From Fallopia convolvulus (Eukaryota > Streptophyta > Magnoliopsida > Caryophyllales > Polygonaceae), in assembly GCA_964016875.1 (NCBI GenBank), contig OZ024718.1:43067906-43131905 (forward strand): 64,000 bases of DNA. Reading direction: 5' to 3'. The translations under genes and the position numbers were made by a program. The notes under the pieces are model-generated. The model made no database searches. It was not told where the DNA came from and saw nothing but the letters and a program-made list of their open reading frames with translations. Within the stretch, counting starts at the first letter, position 1. Each line of letters begins with the position of its first letter. This document shows, in pieces, positions 22,852 to 33,061 of this stretch.

Positions 22852-22852
22852 A

Positions 22853-23652
22853 TTGTAGGATCATTAGTACTTAAACGAGTCGGCGACTCCTGCGAAGTCG
22901 TCGACTATGAGTAATAAAGCAGCAGAATGATCAAACAAGGAAAACAAGCATTACCAACAGTTAATGACAAACGATGTATAGTGGAAACTCCTTGTAAACC
23001 AACTAGTTTACTTGGAGAAAAACCACTCCCTTCCAAGTTTCTCACTTGGTCGGATTTCAAGAGTCCTTAGACTCACTCTATTGATTTCTTGAGTGCTTTA
23101 CAAAGCTCTCCCATGTACAAGAATGAATCCGACACTCTTGAACCACGCTCTACCTTTGCACTCACACTCTCAATCTCACGCTATGCCTAAGAACACTCGA
23201 CGCACCACTTGTACGAATCTCACGCGCAAGTTCACTCTTCCTTTCTTACACGAAAATGTAAATTAACACTCAAGAGTCTTGCCACTATCCTAAACACGAG
23301 AGTATTTAAGCTAAGGCAAGAGAGATCTCGTGTGTATCAAATCCCATTCGATTAGGGAAGTGACACACACTCAATCGTTACATACTTTCTAAATATACAT
23401 TAACGCATACAATGAAAATATTCTAGGAGAATCAAATCGTCTTCCTCTTGATTTTAGCACTCTATTATGATAATCTTCTCCTAAAATGGAACGGCCCAGC
23501 TGTCTCCAAGTGCACGCACACACGCTGTGTGTTCCTTCCTTAAATAGATCACTCGCCAGCTGGCCATGTCAATCACTTTGCCAAGTCGCCGACTCGACTT
23601 GCAAGCTCAAGGTCACTGACTTTGGAACCTTCAAAACTCTATCTTTCTAACA
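22853..23652 (-). repeat. 5' LTR of copia element A
   Basis: It starts tgtaggatca and ends atctttctaaca on the + strand. It pairs with 6323-7120, with single-base differences and small indels. It carries GTCGGCGAC (22879), GTCGTCGAC (22897), GTCGCCGAC (23585) and GTCACTGAC (23612). Confidence 0.93.
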
Positions 23653-24019
23653 AGAATGGTAGATAAATGATTGAATGATAGTTTGGTAGTATTTATCAAG
23701 AGAGGGTCTTTGTAACTATTGAAAACAAGTCTATTTTGAATTGTTTTCAAATTTTAGATATTCATAAATGTCAATTATCCTTTAGTAGAGTCAAATGTAG
23801 ATTGATTTATACTTTTTTTTATATCAAACTATTTTTTAGTGTAATTTTACATACTATGTGTAAACTAGATTATGCTTATTCAAAGTGCCCCCCCGTCAAA
23901 TCTATCCTGGATTCGCCACTGATCCCTAAATAGTGTGTCCTCATTATTTTCATTGTTTTATTTCATCCTAGCTTCTCTTTTGTTCATCTGGTTCGATTTT
24001 CTCTTTTTTTGACAAAATC
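23653..24019. other. AT-rich spacer with a transposon-end remnant
   Basis: No gene. 23885-23922 reads gcccccccgtcaaat...ctggattcgccactg, which resembles the terminal part of common hAT-type non-autonomous elements. No partner end was found. Confidence 0.4.
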
Positions 24020-24640
24020 TAATAGTCCGATGGGCCGATAATCTGGGGGTCGTGCGGTAACGGGCCTAGCATACAAACCCAACGAGGTTCGAACCCAAAA
24101 CCATATGGAACTGGGTGGAGTAGTTCATTAGGTTATATACTAGGAAATTTTACTCCCAGAGTTTCAATGTGGGGTATCTCAAAACGCCCCCTCAAGTGCA
24201 ACTATCTAGGCCAGTTGACACTTGGACAGAATCCCTCAAGGCTTTAACGAACCTTCACAATTGGATCGGTCGCTCCTATATTGGGTGGGTTGCTTGAATA
24301 TGCTAATAAGGTCAACAAGCTTGAACAAATCCCTCAAGACTCGCGAACCGCCACTATTGGGACCCGGTCACTCCTATATTGGGCGGACTACCTAAACGGG
24401 CCCATGAAGCCAGCAAACCCATAGAAGACACCCGGAAATTAAATGAACCCACACTGAAACCTGCTCTGATACCATAATAAAGTTCGGTGGGCCGATAATC
24501 TAAGGTCGTGCGTTAACGGGCCTAGCATACAAACCCAATGAGGTTCCAACCCAAAACCATATGGCAATGGGTGGAGTAACTCATTAGGTTATATACTAGG
24601 AAATTTTACTCCCAAAGTTTCAATGTGGGATATCTCAACA
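24020..24640 (-). mobile_element. TRIM (miniature LTR retrotransposon)
   Basis: Two direct repeats of about 165 bp (24020-24184 and 24475-24640) flank about 290 bp with no coding potential. On the minus strand TGGTATCAGAGCAGG (24460-24474) sits beside the right repeat as initiator-Met primer-binding site, and gagggggcg sits beside the left repeat as purine tract. This is the minimal set needed for reverse transcription in trans. The right repeat on the minus strand begins TGTTGAGATA. The flanking 5 bp do not match (aaatc, gatcg), so one boundary is damaged or the element recombined. Confidence 0.82.
24460..24474 (-). promoter_or_regulatory. TRIM primer-binding site
   Basis: TGGTATCAGAGCAGG on the minus strand, an exact initiator tRNA-Met complement next to the right terminal repeat. 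Confidence 0.88.
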
Positions 24641-24991
24641 GATCGAAGGAACTGTATGATATTGGCCTATCAGACAACTTGATATTAATAATGCCTTCAT
24701 GAATGGTAACCTAAATGAGCAGGTTTTTATGGAGCAGACACCGGGTTTCATTGATCAATCCAGGCACTCACATGTGTGTCTTCTTCAAAAGGCATTGTAT
24801 GGCCTGAAATAGGCTCACCGGGCTTGGTTAAGTAAGCTCAAGTCTTTTTTACTTGCTTCTGGCTTTCGTGCTTGTCAATCAGATTGTTCTCTATTTGTCT
24901 TTCTCCAGTCGACATGTGTGATCTATGTTCTTGTTTATGTTGATGACCTGATTGTTACAGGCAGATCCTGCTCTCATATCACTTCATTTAT

Positions 24992-26571
24992 GAGAAAAAG
25001 ACGCTAATATACTAGTTTCAAACATCAATTCCATAAATATACCCTTGCATTTGTATTTTGACAAAAATAACCAGTTACAATAAATTGGACAAAATTACCC
25101 CTAAAATAACTACCAACAATAATACGTATCAGTAAAAAATCTCAATCCCAGTTTCACTCAAAATCTCTATTTTCACGTATCAAAACTCCCGGAAACTATC
25201 TTCACCGTCGTGGGATTGCATAACGTCGTCCAGCCCTCGTGGTATTACCGGCCTCGCGACGCCGTCCCGCCCCATGACGCTATCTTGCCCCGTGACGCCG
25301 TCCACGCGTAGCCATAGTACCTCCGCTCTCGTAGGATTACCATCGACCAACACTATTGGTGTTTTCCACCGGTGACCACCACCACCACCATTGTTTTAAG
25401 TGAGTCGCCGCCGCCGTTGGGTTTTGCCGCCGAACTCCACCATCGGAATTGATCTGCGCATCTCTACAACAAGAAGAAGAAGCACATGTATTATTAATTT
25501 AACGTAACATCTTTTAGGTTATAGTATTAAATTAATTTATTACGTTTTATTGTGTAATTGTTACATTAACTGAATTTAGTGTAATGATATGTAAATTAAT
25601 TATTGATACATAAAAAATTTGAACTAATTTTGTGACATAAATTAATGTAGAATAATTTTTTAGGTTAAATATTGTTACATAAAAGTTGTTACACTAAATA
25701 TTGTTACATAAAAGTAATTACACTAATTTTGTTACATAAATTTTGTTATATAAATTAATGAATAATACCTCTTGTATGTGAAATATTGTTACATAAAAAT
25801 TGTTACACCAATTTTGTTACAATAATTTTGTTAGGTAAATTAATGTAGAATAGCTCTTGTAGGTTAAATAGTGTTACATAAAAGTTGTTACACTAATTTG
25901 GTTTCATTAATTTTGTTTGGTAAATTAATGTAGAATAACTCTTTTAGGTTAAATATTGTTACATAAAAGTTTACACTAATTTTGGTACAATAATTTTGTT
26001 ACATAAAATTTGTTACACTAATTTGGTTTCATTAATTTTCTTAGGTAAATTAATGTAGAATAACTCATTTAGGTTAAATATTGTTACATAAATTGTGTTA
26101 CACTAATTTTGGTACAATAATTTTATTACATAATATTTGTTACACTAATTTGGTTTCATTAATTTCGTTAGGTAAATTAATGTAGAATAACTCTTTTAGG
26201 TTAAATATTATTACATAAAAGTTGTTACATTAATTTTGTTACATAAATTAATGAAGAATACCTCTTATATGTGAAATATTATTACATAAAAATTATCACA
26301 CTAATTCGTTACTAATTAATGTGACTCTACTAAAAGTACATGAATTAATTTAGAATATAGCTCTTGTAAATTAAATATTGTTAGTTACATTAATTAATTA
26401 ACGGATTTTTATGTAGAAAGAGTGCACTTAACAATAACTATTTTTTTCTATCTATTAATTAAGGGTATTTTTGGAAAAACAATACAAAAGATATAATTTT
26501 GGAAAACAAATTAGTTGAGGGTATATGACTGGAATAAAATTTTGAAAAGGAGATTCCTACGAGATTCTTCT
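24992..26571. mobile_element. Mutator-like insertion in the copia RT
   Basis: 1580 bp inserted in the codons for ITSFITKLNQ. It is flanked by a 10 bp direct repeat cttcatttat (24982-24991, 26572-26581), in the size range of Mutator-like target duplications. The ends form a weak inverted repeat (tttcaaacatcaattcc...ataccctt against the reverse complement of the right end). The interior has a GC-rich block (25200-25450) and a long AT-rich minisatellite. No transposase frame was seen, so it is non-autonomous. Confidence 0.7.
25590..26310. repeat. AT-rich minisatellite in the Mutator-like element
   Basis: About six to eight imperfect copies of a unit of roughly 100 bp. Each is built from gttacactaattttgtta, cataaattaatgtagaata, actcttttaggttaaatatt and gttacataaaagttg pieces. 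Copies differ by small indels and by the number of internal short units. Confidence 0.8.
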
Positions 26572-27467
26572 CTTCATTTATTACAAAGCTTAATCAGGCT
26601 TTCGCTCTAAAAAATCTTGGCAATCTTCACTATTTTTTGGGCATTCTTGTGACAAGTGACTTTTATGTCAACAAAAGTATATTTAGGATTTTCTTGACAG
26701 GTTTAAGATGGCTAATGTCAAGCCTATTTCCAGTCCAACAGAGCTACACTCTCCGCTCTCTAAAAGTGGCGACCCTTTTTCGTACCCCACGCTATACATA
26801 AATGTTGTTGGCGCCCTACAATACGTTACAATCACTCGTCCTGAGATTTCTTATATTGTAAATCGGGTATGTCAGTTTATGCATTGTCCTATGGAGTCTC
26901 ACTGAGGTGCTGTCAAGCGTATTCTTCGCTATCTGAGGGCACCTTGCCTCACCAATTCTCTATTTGTCCGGCGCCACGGTTCACGTTGACTGCTTTCTCT
27001 GATGCTGGTTGGGCGTTTGACCCGGATGATTGTCGTTCTCAGTTTGATTTTGCCATTTATTTTGGTAATACACTCATCAGTTGGACGTCCCGCAAGCAAA
27101 AAGTGGTTGTCCGGTCCAGTACAGAGGCCGAGTATCGCGCCATAGCTGTCGCGACTACTAAGCTTAGCTGGATACAGTCTCTCTTATTTGATCTCCGCCA
27201 GCGTCTCATCTCGCGGCCGATTCTGCTCTGTGACAGTCTCAGTGTCACGTTTATGGCCTGTAATCCGATCTTGAATGATCGGTCTAAGCATATTCATGTG
27301 GATTTTTCACTTTGTTCGTGACATGGTCGAGTCTAATGAGCTTTCTGGTCGTCATATCAATGCTACAGACCAGATTGTTGATATCTTTACCAAAGCTATT
27401 GGTTCTCGTCATTTTGATCATCTTAGGCTCAAGCTTCTTGTCGGACCTCCTCCATGAGCTTGCTGGG

Positions 27468-27632
27468 GGTATTAGCGATATATTTTTATAGGATATTCAG
27501 TCATATCTTTTCTATCCTTATTTTGTATATCGTGTGAATATTTTTTGTATATTTTTTTTATAATCTCTCTATATAATAACATAACCTCACTACGATAAGA
27601 TCAACCGAGTTCTCATCTTTTAAAATTTGTTA
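27468..27632 (+). repeat. 3' LTR remnant of the + strand copia
   Basis: A purine tract, gcttgctgggggta, follows the RNase H end directly. An AT-rich segment then runs to ttgttaaca at 27632, a plausible CA end. There is no partner LTR in the window, so the limits are approximate. Confidence 0.55.
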
Positions 27633-27842
27633 ACAAGAAAGGCTGAAAATCATTCGAATAAGTAGTTCAATCCACACAAATAAAACACACAAATTTTTAG
27701 CGATGTCGTTTCCAGGACGTCAAATTTTTGAGAAAGTCAATGTAGCGAGGTAAGATTTGTCTTACTATTCACAGATTTTGCTAGTATTGTAAATGAACCG
27801 TACGTTCCTTCACCCGCGTCAGTTTTTGCTAGAATCAACTGA

Positions 27843-28129
27843 GGGCTCGTTTGGTATCGATATCAGATATCGGTATCGGGTATCGGTATCGGGTATGAGA
27901 TATCATTCATATCTCATATATCTCATACCTCTTTTTTTGGGTATATCAACTATCATGCATTTGATCGACCTTGTTTTGATATCAAGATATGACCCGATAT
28001 CCATATACTCCCATACCAAACACAAGATATGACCCGATACCGATATCTAAATCCATATACTTCCATACGAAACACAAGATATGGCCCGATACCGATATCT
28101 GATATCAGGATATCAATACCAAACGGCCC
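27843..28129. mobile_element. MITE with TIR GGGCYCGTTTGGT
   Basis: 287 bp with inverted ends: gggctcgtttggtatcgata on the left, and gggccgtttggtattgatat read from the right end on the other strand. It is flanked by the 3 bp tga on both sides (27840-27842, 28130-28132). The interior is built of gatatcggtatcggg words and has no coding potential. The end sequence and 3 bp duplication favour a PIF/Harbinger (Tourist-like) origin, though TTA/TAA would be the more usual duplication. Confidence 0.75.
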
Positions 28130-28132
28130 TGA

Positions 28133-28693
28133 ATATGATTTATCATTAATTAGTTTGCTCAATATAAGGGCCGATATTCTTACACACTATATATTCACCA
28201 GAACGCAACTGTAATTGTGAAGTTGAATCAATGGAGCCTGTTATTTTAAGGATGCCGTGTGAGCTTGACGAGGGTGACCTAATGCAGATATAATATTCTG
28301 GTAATCTACAAGGATTGTGGACCTTGTAATTGTGGTCCTTCCTCCTCGTACTCTAACAACATTATAATACTACTGTACTACTTAATCGTTGACGTTAACA
28401 TAGAGTTTATTATTCACTACAAAAACCATAGAGATTCAAATCTATGAAAAGATTATCCAGCGGAATTGTATATCCAATTTTGGATAGTTAGAATATATAG
28501 TCTTGGATATCCAATCCAACAAAATATCATTTATCTACCACATACGCAGTCGGTTAATATATAACGATTTGGATACGAGTAGAAAATCAGGATACCCGAT
28601 ATAGATCGAATTCGAGCGGATGAATTACCTTTTTTAACATAAATTTTTTTTAAGCATAAAATTATAAATTCTATTTAATTAAATATAAGGATA
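28133..28693. other. AT-rich spacer
   Basis: No gene, repeat pair or terminal signature recognised in these 561 bases. Confidence 0.5.
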
Positions 28694-29245
28694 TTACACA
28701 AAGTTGGATGGCAGCCTAGCAACTAACTGGGCTCCGACACCCTTATTCAAGGTAAAACACAAGCGTTCAAAAATAAAAGAACGAATATTAGCGTTCGCCG
28801 TGTTACTATGAGTAGCATGTGTGACCCAAGACAAAAACTCAAGGGCATTGCTTCCTAACTCTCCAAAAATAGAGAAGGCAAAAGCAATAAAACCATATCC
28901 ATTGGTATTTCCTCTTCTTCCGAACAACGACATTAGAAACAGCCGCTCCATGAACAAAAGTATCAACCCCATCCCCCGTGAAAGGAGAGACACATATGAC
29001 ATCTAAGCAGACGTTATTCCCTCTGTCCCACGAGTAAACCAGGAGATCTGTAGGTCGAAGATCTCTACCTTCCTCAGACAAAAATCCAAGAAGTACCTCC
29101 TTTTGCACAACTACACCAGCCCGAGTACAGATATCACCCAACACGTCCCGGACTAGGTTATGGCAAAATTTAAGACCAATGTCATTCCCACAGTAAACAT
29201 GATCGCGAAAACATGAAAATTAGTCTTTCATTTTCAATCCTACAA
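28694..29245 (-). pseudogene. degenerate conserved plant repeat protein
   Basis: Two minus-strand frames join by a frameshift near 28880-28900. The first part reads HVYCGNDIGLKFCHNLVRDVLGD, then RAGVVVQKEVLLGFLSEEGRDLRPTDLLVYSWD and VCLDVICVSPF. The second reads NGYGFIAFAFSIFGELGSNALEFLS and ends KGVGAQLVARLPSNFV with a stop at 28694. As far as I recall, this sequence type recurs as scattered pseudogenes in asterid genomes, near reverse-transcriptase-like annotations. I cannot name its function. The tail motif QLVARLP and the Cys/His start are the recognisable parts. Confidence 0.6.
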
Positions 29246-29824
29246 CTCAATCAACTTTAGTTCTTTAATATTTTTCTCAGTTACATCTTTCCAAAATTTT
29301 ATATAGTTTCTACTACAAATTGTATTTGCATAGTACACTTACTAAACTTAAAAATTAGTAATTGAAAACGATTTAATATTATTTCTTTTTCCCACCAAGA
29401 TAAGTTCCCCATTTATCCTTTCAAAAACAACAAAATTGTACGGTTAAAATGAGAATGGGTTACCATTACAATTCAAATTGGAGAAAACAGGAATATATGA
29501 TATTATGATATGCCGAAAGAATAGAATAGGAGGACTTCGTCTTCTACTCTTCTAATAAAACCAGTTAATCGATTGTGGTATAATTTTTTATTCTTCAGAG
29601 TTAGACTTTTTTTTTTCTTGTATTCGTCACATTTTCCGAGTTCTTTGAAAAATAATCAGGAAACTTCCGAACATTTCAAATGGTTCTTTGAAGTATAAAG
29701 AGCGGTTGAACAATTTTCGAGTTTGTAACCTGAAAATTCCTGGATAAAGAAGAACCCCAATAGTTTCCAGCTTTCTTCCCTTTCGCTCTCGCCAATTTTG
29801 CCTCCCTTTCTGTCTGTGTCTGCC
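29246..29824 (+). other. upstream and 5' UTR region of alpha-SNAP
   Basis: AT-rich up to about 29640, then a pyrimidine-rich stretch (cagctttcttccctttcgctctcgcc...) just before the ATG at 29825, typical of a plant 5' UTR. No TATA box stands out. Confidence 0.45.
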
Positions 29825-32320
29825 ATGGCTGAGGAAAAAATGGATGGATGGGGATTAGTAGGCTCCAACTTTGAAGACACCACAGATTTCTACGAACAAG
29901 CCGCCAATTCCTACAAACTTGCGAAATCATGTACGGCTTCTTTCCTTTCCGAGTTTTACTCTCAAGTGTTTTTTTGTTCAGGTTTTTTTCGGGATAGTAC
30001 CGCCAATCCCTACAAGCTGCCAGTTCTTGTTGGAATCCGCTCTTGTTTGTGTCCGTTTATCTTTGTTCAGTTGTTTGTTGTGGATAAATGCCTGATATGA
30101 TTCAGATTTCTGGGTTTCACCTTGATAATTTACTGATGTGATTCAGATTTTTGGGTTTCACCTTTCTTTGATCATCGACTGTCTTCATATTGGATTTGAC
30201 AGTGCACTAGAAATTTCTCAATGCAAATGTTATTTTCTATTGGTCCAGAAAATACACAATTGATTATTTGCAAACTAATTTAAAACTTGCACAGTTTTCA
30301 CATTAGCATTACTTTCCTTACCTTGATTCACGGTAGGGGAATTGTGAATGGAAGATTTCAAAATTCTATCTTGTATATTCCCCTGTCACATCACAGAATA
30401 GGTAAATTTTGTATTCTGATCTCAGTTTTTTTTTCTGGTTTATTTTTGCTTATGTCTGGCAGGGGAGCAAGCCGCAACAGCTTATTGCAAATTGGCTGAT
30501 TTGCATTTGAGGGTAGGTCTACGATTAGTTATGTGTTTTCTCTTCTTAATTTATGCCATTTTAAACAAAATAAGACCTAATATGCTGCAACATTTAGATG
30601 GAGAGCAAGCACGGTGCTGCATCTTCTTATGTGGATGCTGCAAATTGCTATAAGAAAATCTCTCCTAAAAGTAAGCAAGGCGTTTTTGCAGTGTAGATGA
30701 TATAAAAATCTCTCCTAACCTTTATTGTACTTACTGATATTTTTGTTGGTATTGTTTCAGAAGCTATATCATCTTTGGAGCACGCCATCGAACTTTTTTC
30801 TGGCTTGGGGAGATTCAACATGATGGCACGTTATTGCAAAGTAAAGTATTAAGGTTTACTGTTTTTTAACCTAAATGATCAAGAAGCCTCTTGAGAAAGA
30901 TAAAAGTCTTGATCATTTTCTCGGTTAAACCAGTTCCCATTTTGGCTATATTGTTGGAGGGCCGAGTGAAGAATCCCTAATCTTTCTTGTGAATAATATG
31001 AATAAGGAAAGTTAAACAAACGAGCAATAATGGTTTCCAAACATCTGAATTTTGTGTTGGTCACAAGCTTTGAGGAATGTAACGAAGTTAATATTTAAAT
31101 TTCTAGAGCCAAAGTCACTGATGTGTTTTCAATCAAAATATTCAGGATGTTGGGGAATTATACGAGCAAGGCCAAAACCTTGAGCTGGCTATTGTGTATT
31201 ATGAAAGGGCTTCTCACTTTTTCCAAAGTGAAGATGTGACAACATACGCAATTCAGTGCAGACAGAAAGTTGCACAACTTTCTGCTCAGCTTCAACGGTA
31301 AGTGCTGTGTTCTAAATGTTGGCAGTTTCCAGATTTCATAATTAGAGTACCTGCAACCACAAAAGAAACTGTTCAGATGTTCTTGATTTCATTTTATGTT
31401 CTGGAACCAATTATAAAAGTTTCATGTGAGAACATGAGAGGGGTGATAAGTGCTCTGACTGCAACATGTAGATGGTCAGATTTGAAGCAATGAACTTTAG
31501 ACATTATGCTTAACACTTACCTTTTGGGTGTATTCACATTGGTAGCCTCTTAAAAATGCTAGACTGACTGGCTAATTGCATATGCTTATAGGTACACCAA
31601 GGCATCTGAGATTTTTGAGGAAATGGCATGCCACTCTTTGCACAATAATTCACTAAGATATTCAGTTAGGGGGCATCTTCTTAATGCTGGCATTTGCCAT
31701 CTGTGCAAAGGGGGAACTGTTGCAATAACCAATGCATTGGAACATTATCAGGTTCATTTTTATTCTCTCTCCTCTCCCCTTTTCCTGAATTATGGAGCAA
31801 TGTCTGAATTGGCTTGTTCATGCAGGTCATGGATCCTTCTTTCTCAAGAACCCGAGAGTATCAACTATTAGCTGTAAGCCTTACCAGTATCGACTGATGA
31901 CTTACTTTTATTATGAGTTAGAAATAATACCAGCATTGCCATGATTTATCTCGTATCTATTGTATGTAAATGAATGACACCACGCTTAAATATTGTATTT
32001 TTGTAGTCTTCATCTTTCTTTTAATTCAACGAGACCTGTAAATAAATGCTGCAATTTTTAATTGTCAGGATTTAGAAGAGGCAGTTGACGAGGAGCATGT
32101 TGAGAATTTCACTGATATTCTCAAGGAATATGACAGCTTGAGTCCATTGGTATATCTATAATTTTGTCTCTCTTTTTCCCTCACTTTGCATCCAATTTTT
32201 TGTTCTTGAAAGAGAATGTGATTCTCATCAGGTGTTACTTTGTCTTTTATGATTTAGGATGCATGGAAAAAAAGCATGTTGCTAAGAGTTAAAGAAGCCT
32301 TGAAAAAGTCAAGGATCTAG
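29825..32320 (+). CDS. alpha-SNAP-like NSF adaptor, nine exons, tail frameshifted
   Basis: Soluble NSF attachment protein: it binds assembled SNARE bundles at membranes and recruits and stimulates the ATPase NSF, which pulls them apart. Exons by homology and GT-AG sites: 29825-29930, 30463-30512, 30598-30670, 30761-30840, 31146-31297, 31592-31751, 31826-31873, 32069-32149, 32258-32320 (270 residues; usual length about 289). Family blocks seen in order: [11 protein letters not shown] near residue 8, [76 protein letters not shown], and [10 protein letters not shown] at the end. The start lacks the usual first dozen residues before AEKKLNGWG. A run of five A at 32303-32307 shifts the frame. The usual acidic tail ([12 protein letters not shown]) lies just downstream out of frame, and the product ends KSRI. 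It is divergent from the common plant alpha-SNAPs, so probably a second paralogue or a gene in decay. Gene identity is sure; activity is not. Confidence 0.9.
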
Positions 32321-32362
32321 AGGACGATATTGCATGAAACTGTGAAATATATTGACTTTTAA

Positions 32363-32499
32363 GGGTCTGTTTGATAATCATATAATGTAAGCGCAACTGA
32401 TATGGTGGTAACTGATAAACCTAATAAGATAATTGATATGGTGATGATGTGCTGAAACGGGAGCCTTATATGGCAGATGAGTGTTTACCAAACAGACCC
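32363..32499. mobile_element. Tourist-like MITE just past the alpha-SNAP stop
   Basis: 137 bp with inverted ends: gggtctgtttgataa on the left, and gggtctgtttggtaa read from the right. It is flanked by taa on both sides (32360-32362, 32500-32502), the classic PIF/Harbinger 3 bp duplication. It lies about 40 bases after the TAG of alpha-SNAP, probably inside its 3' UTR. Confidence 0.88.
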
Positions 32500-32502
32500 T
32501 AA

Positions 32503-33056
32503 GAGTGCAACTAGCAACCACAAATGTGGTTTGCTTTAACTGATGTGGAGTGCTTAGAGGCGTACATCTTGGGAGTGTCTGATGTACAGAGGTGTTGTGT
32601 TCTATGATGACAGCCAAAAAAGAAGCTTCAGTGTGTTCTGCATTCTTGGCTGTTCTTCCAATGGGGTGCAGGAAATGAAATATGCAGGTTGAGTCACCAA
32701 TGCTAGTTTTGGAGATCCTTTCCTACATAATTGTGAAAGTATTAGCTTGTAAATTGGTTTTGTCAATTTCAACAGGCCATTGTCTCTAATATGTAGTTTT
32801 TATTAGTCTTTAAGTTGCTATGGGCTATGGCTATTGAGTATGACCAAAATGCCATGCGAGTGAAGATCTGAATTGCTGTTTTTATTTAATTTGTTTATGA
32901 TTTACAACAGAGCAGTTAAGCTGATGCCTGATGGCATATGCTTGCAAGTTGCAATGTGTATAGCTCGACTCCCTTCTTGGACAGTTCTTTGGTGTAATTG
33001 AAACCACGTTGAAATATGAACATAGAGTATTATTATTATCACCAATAGACCTTTTT
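32503..33056 (+). other. alpha-SNAP 3' flank
   Basis: Probable remaining 3' UTR and downstream DNA of alpha-SNAP. No gene or repeat recognised up to the atagt duplication that marks the copia insertion. Confidence 0.45.
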
Positions 33057-33061
33057 ATAGT

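Larger units (their letters stand above)
6348..23620. repeat. dispersed GTC-NNN-GAC motif set of element A
   Basis: The 9 bp palindrome GTCNNNGAC recurs in the copia part only. Exact cases read by eye start at 6348, 6366, 7037, 7054, 7081, 7538, 8885, 9719, 9737, 9775, 10087, 10495, 18272, 18496, 19372, 19390, 19680, 20364, 20899, 21487, 21520, 22208, 22879, 22897, 23585 and 23612. Most centres are GGC/GCC or ACT/AGT. I noticed none in the nested gypsy. In about 10 kb of random sequence two or three GTCNNNGAC would be expected, and well under one with these four centres. Confidence 0.8.
6323..23652 (-). mobile_element. Ty1/copia element A, Sirevirus-like, with nested gypsy
   Basis: A complete but decayed copia retrotransposon on the minus strand. 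It has two LTRs of about 800 bp (TG...CA), a primer-binding site beside the right LTR and a purine tract beside the left one. Gene order is gag, protease, integrase, RT, RNase H, then a third ORF. RT text such as IIFGSTD and FFLGLQL, a long coiled gag with two zinc knuckles, and the third ORF place it with Sireviruses. The flanking 5 bp are aaaat (left) and agaat (right), a one-mismatch target duplication. A gypsy element of 7.3 kb splits the pol gene at 10728-18051, so the copia sequence itself is about 10 kb. Confidence 0.92.
24641..27457 (+). pseudogene. copia RT and RNase H fragment, + strand
   Basis: 5'-truncated pol of a second copia lineage; the active site YVDDLIVTG differs from that of the Sireviruses. 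The left part (24660-24990) reads [33 protein letters not shown] followed by a TAG, and VLVYVDDLIVTG. The frame is interrupted by a Mutator-like insertion at 24992-26571 and resumes exactly with TKLNQAFALKNLGNLHYFLG. Frameshifts follow near 26680. RNase H (26869-27457) shows FTLTAFSDAGWAFDPDD, SWTSRKQKVVVRSSTEAEYRAIA and DRSKHIHVD, ending IVDIFTKAIGSRHFDHLRLKL. Several stops and frameshifts show it is dead. Confidence 0.88.

Noticed and set aside
22834..22852. tRNA gene near gccttggctctgatatcaa
   Set aside because: Only the primer-binding complement of initiator tRNA-Met; no cloverleaf around it.
25590..26310. CRISPR-like or centromeric satellite array
   Set aside because: Units are imperfect, lack distinct spacers and lie inside a transposon with its own borders; it is a local minisatellite.
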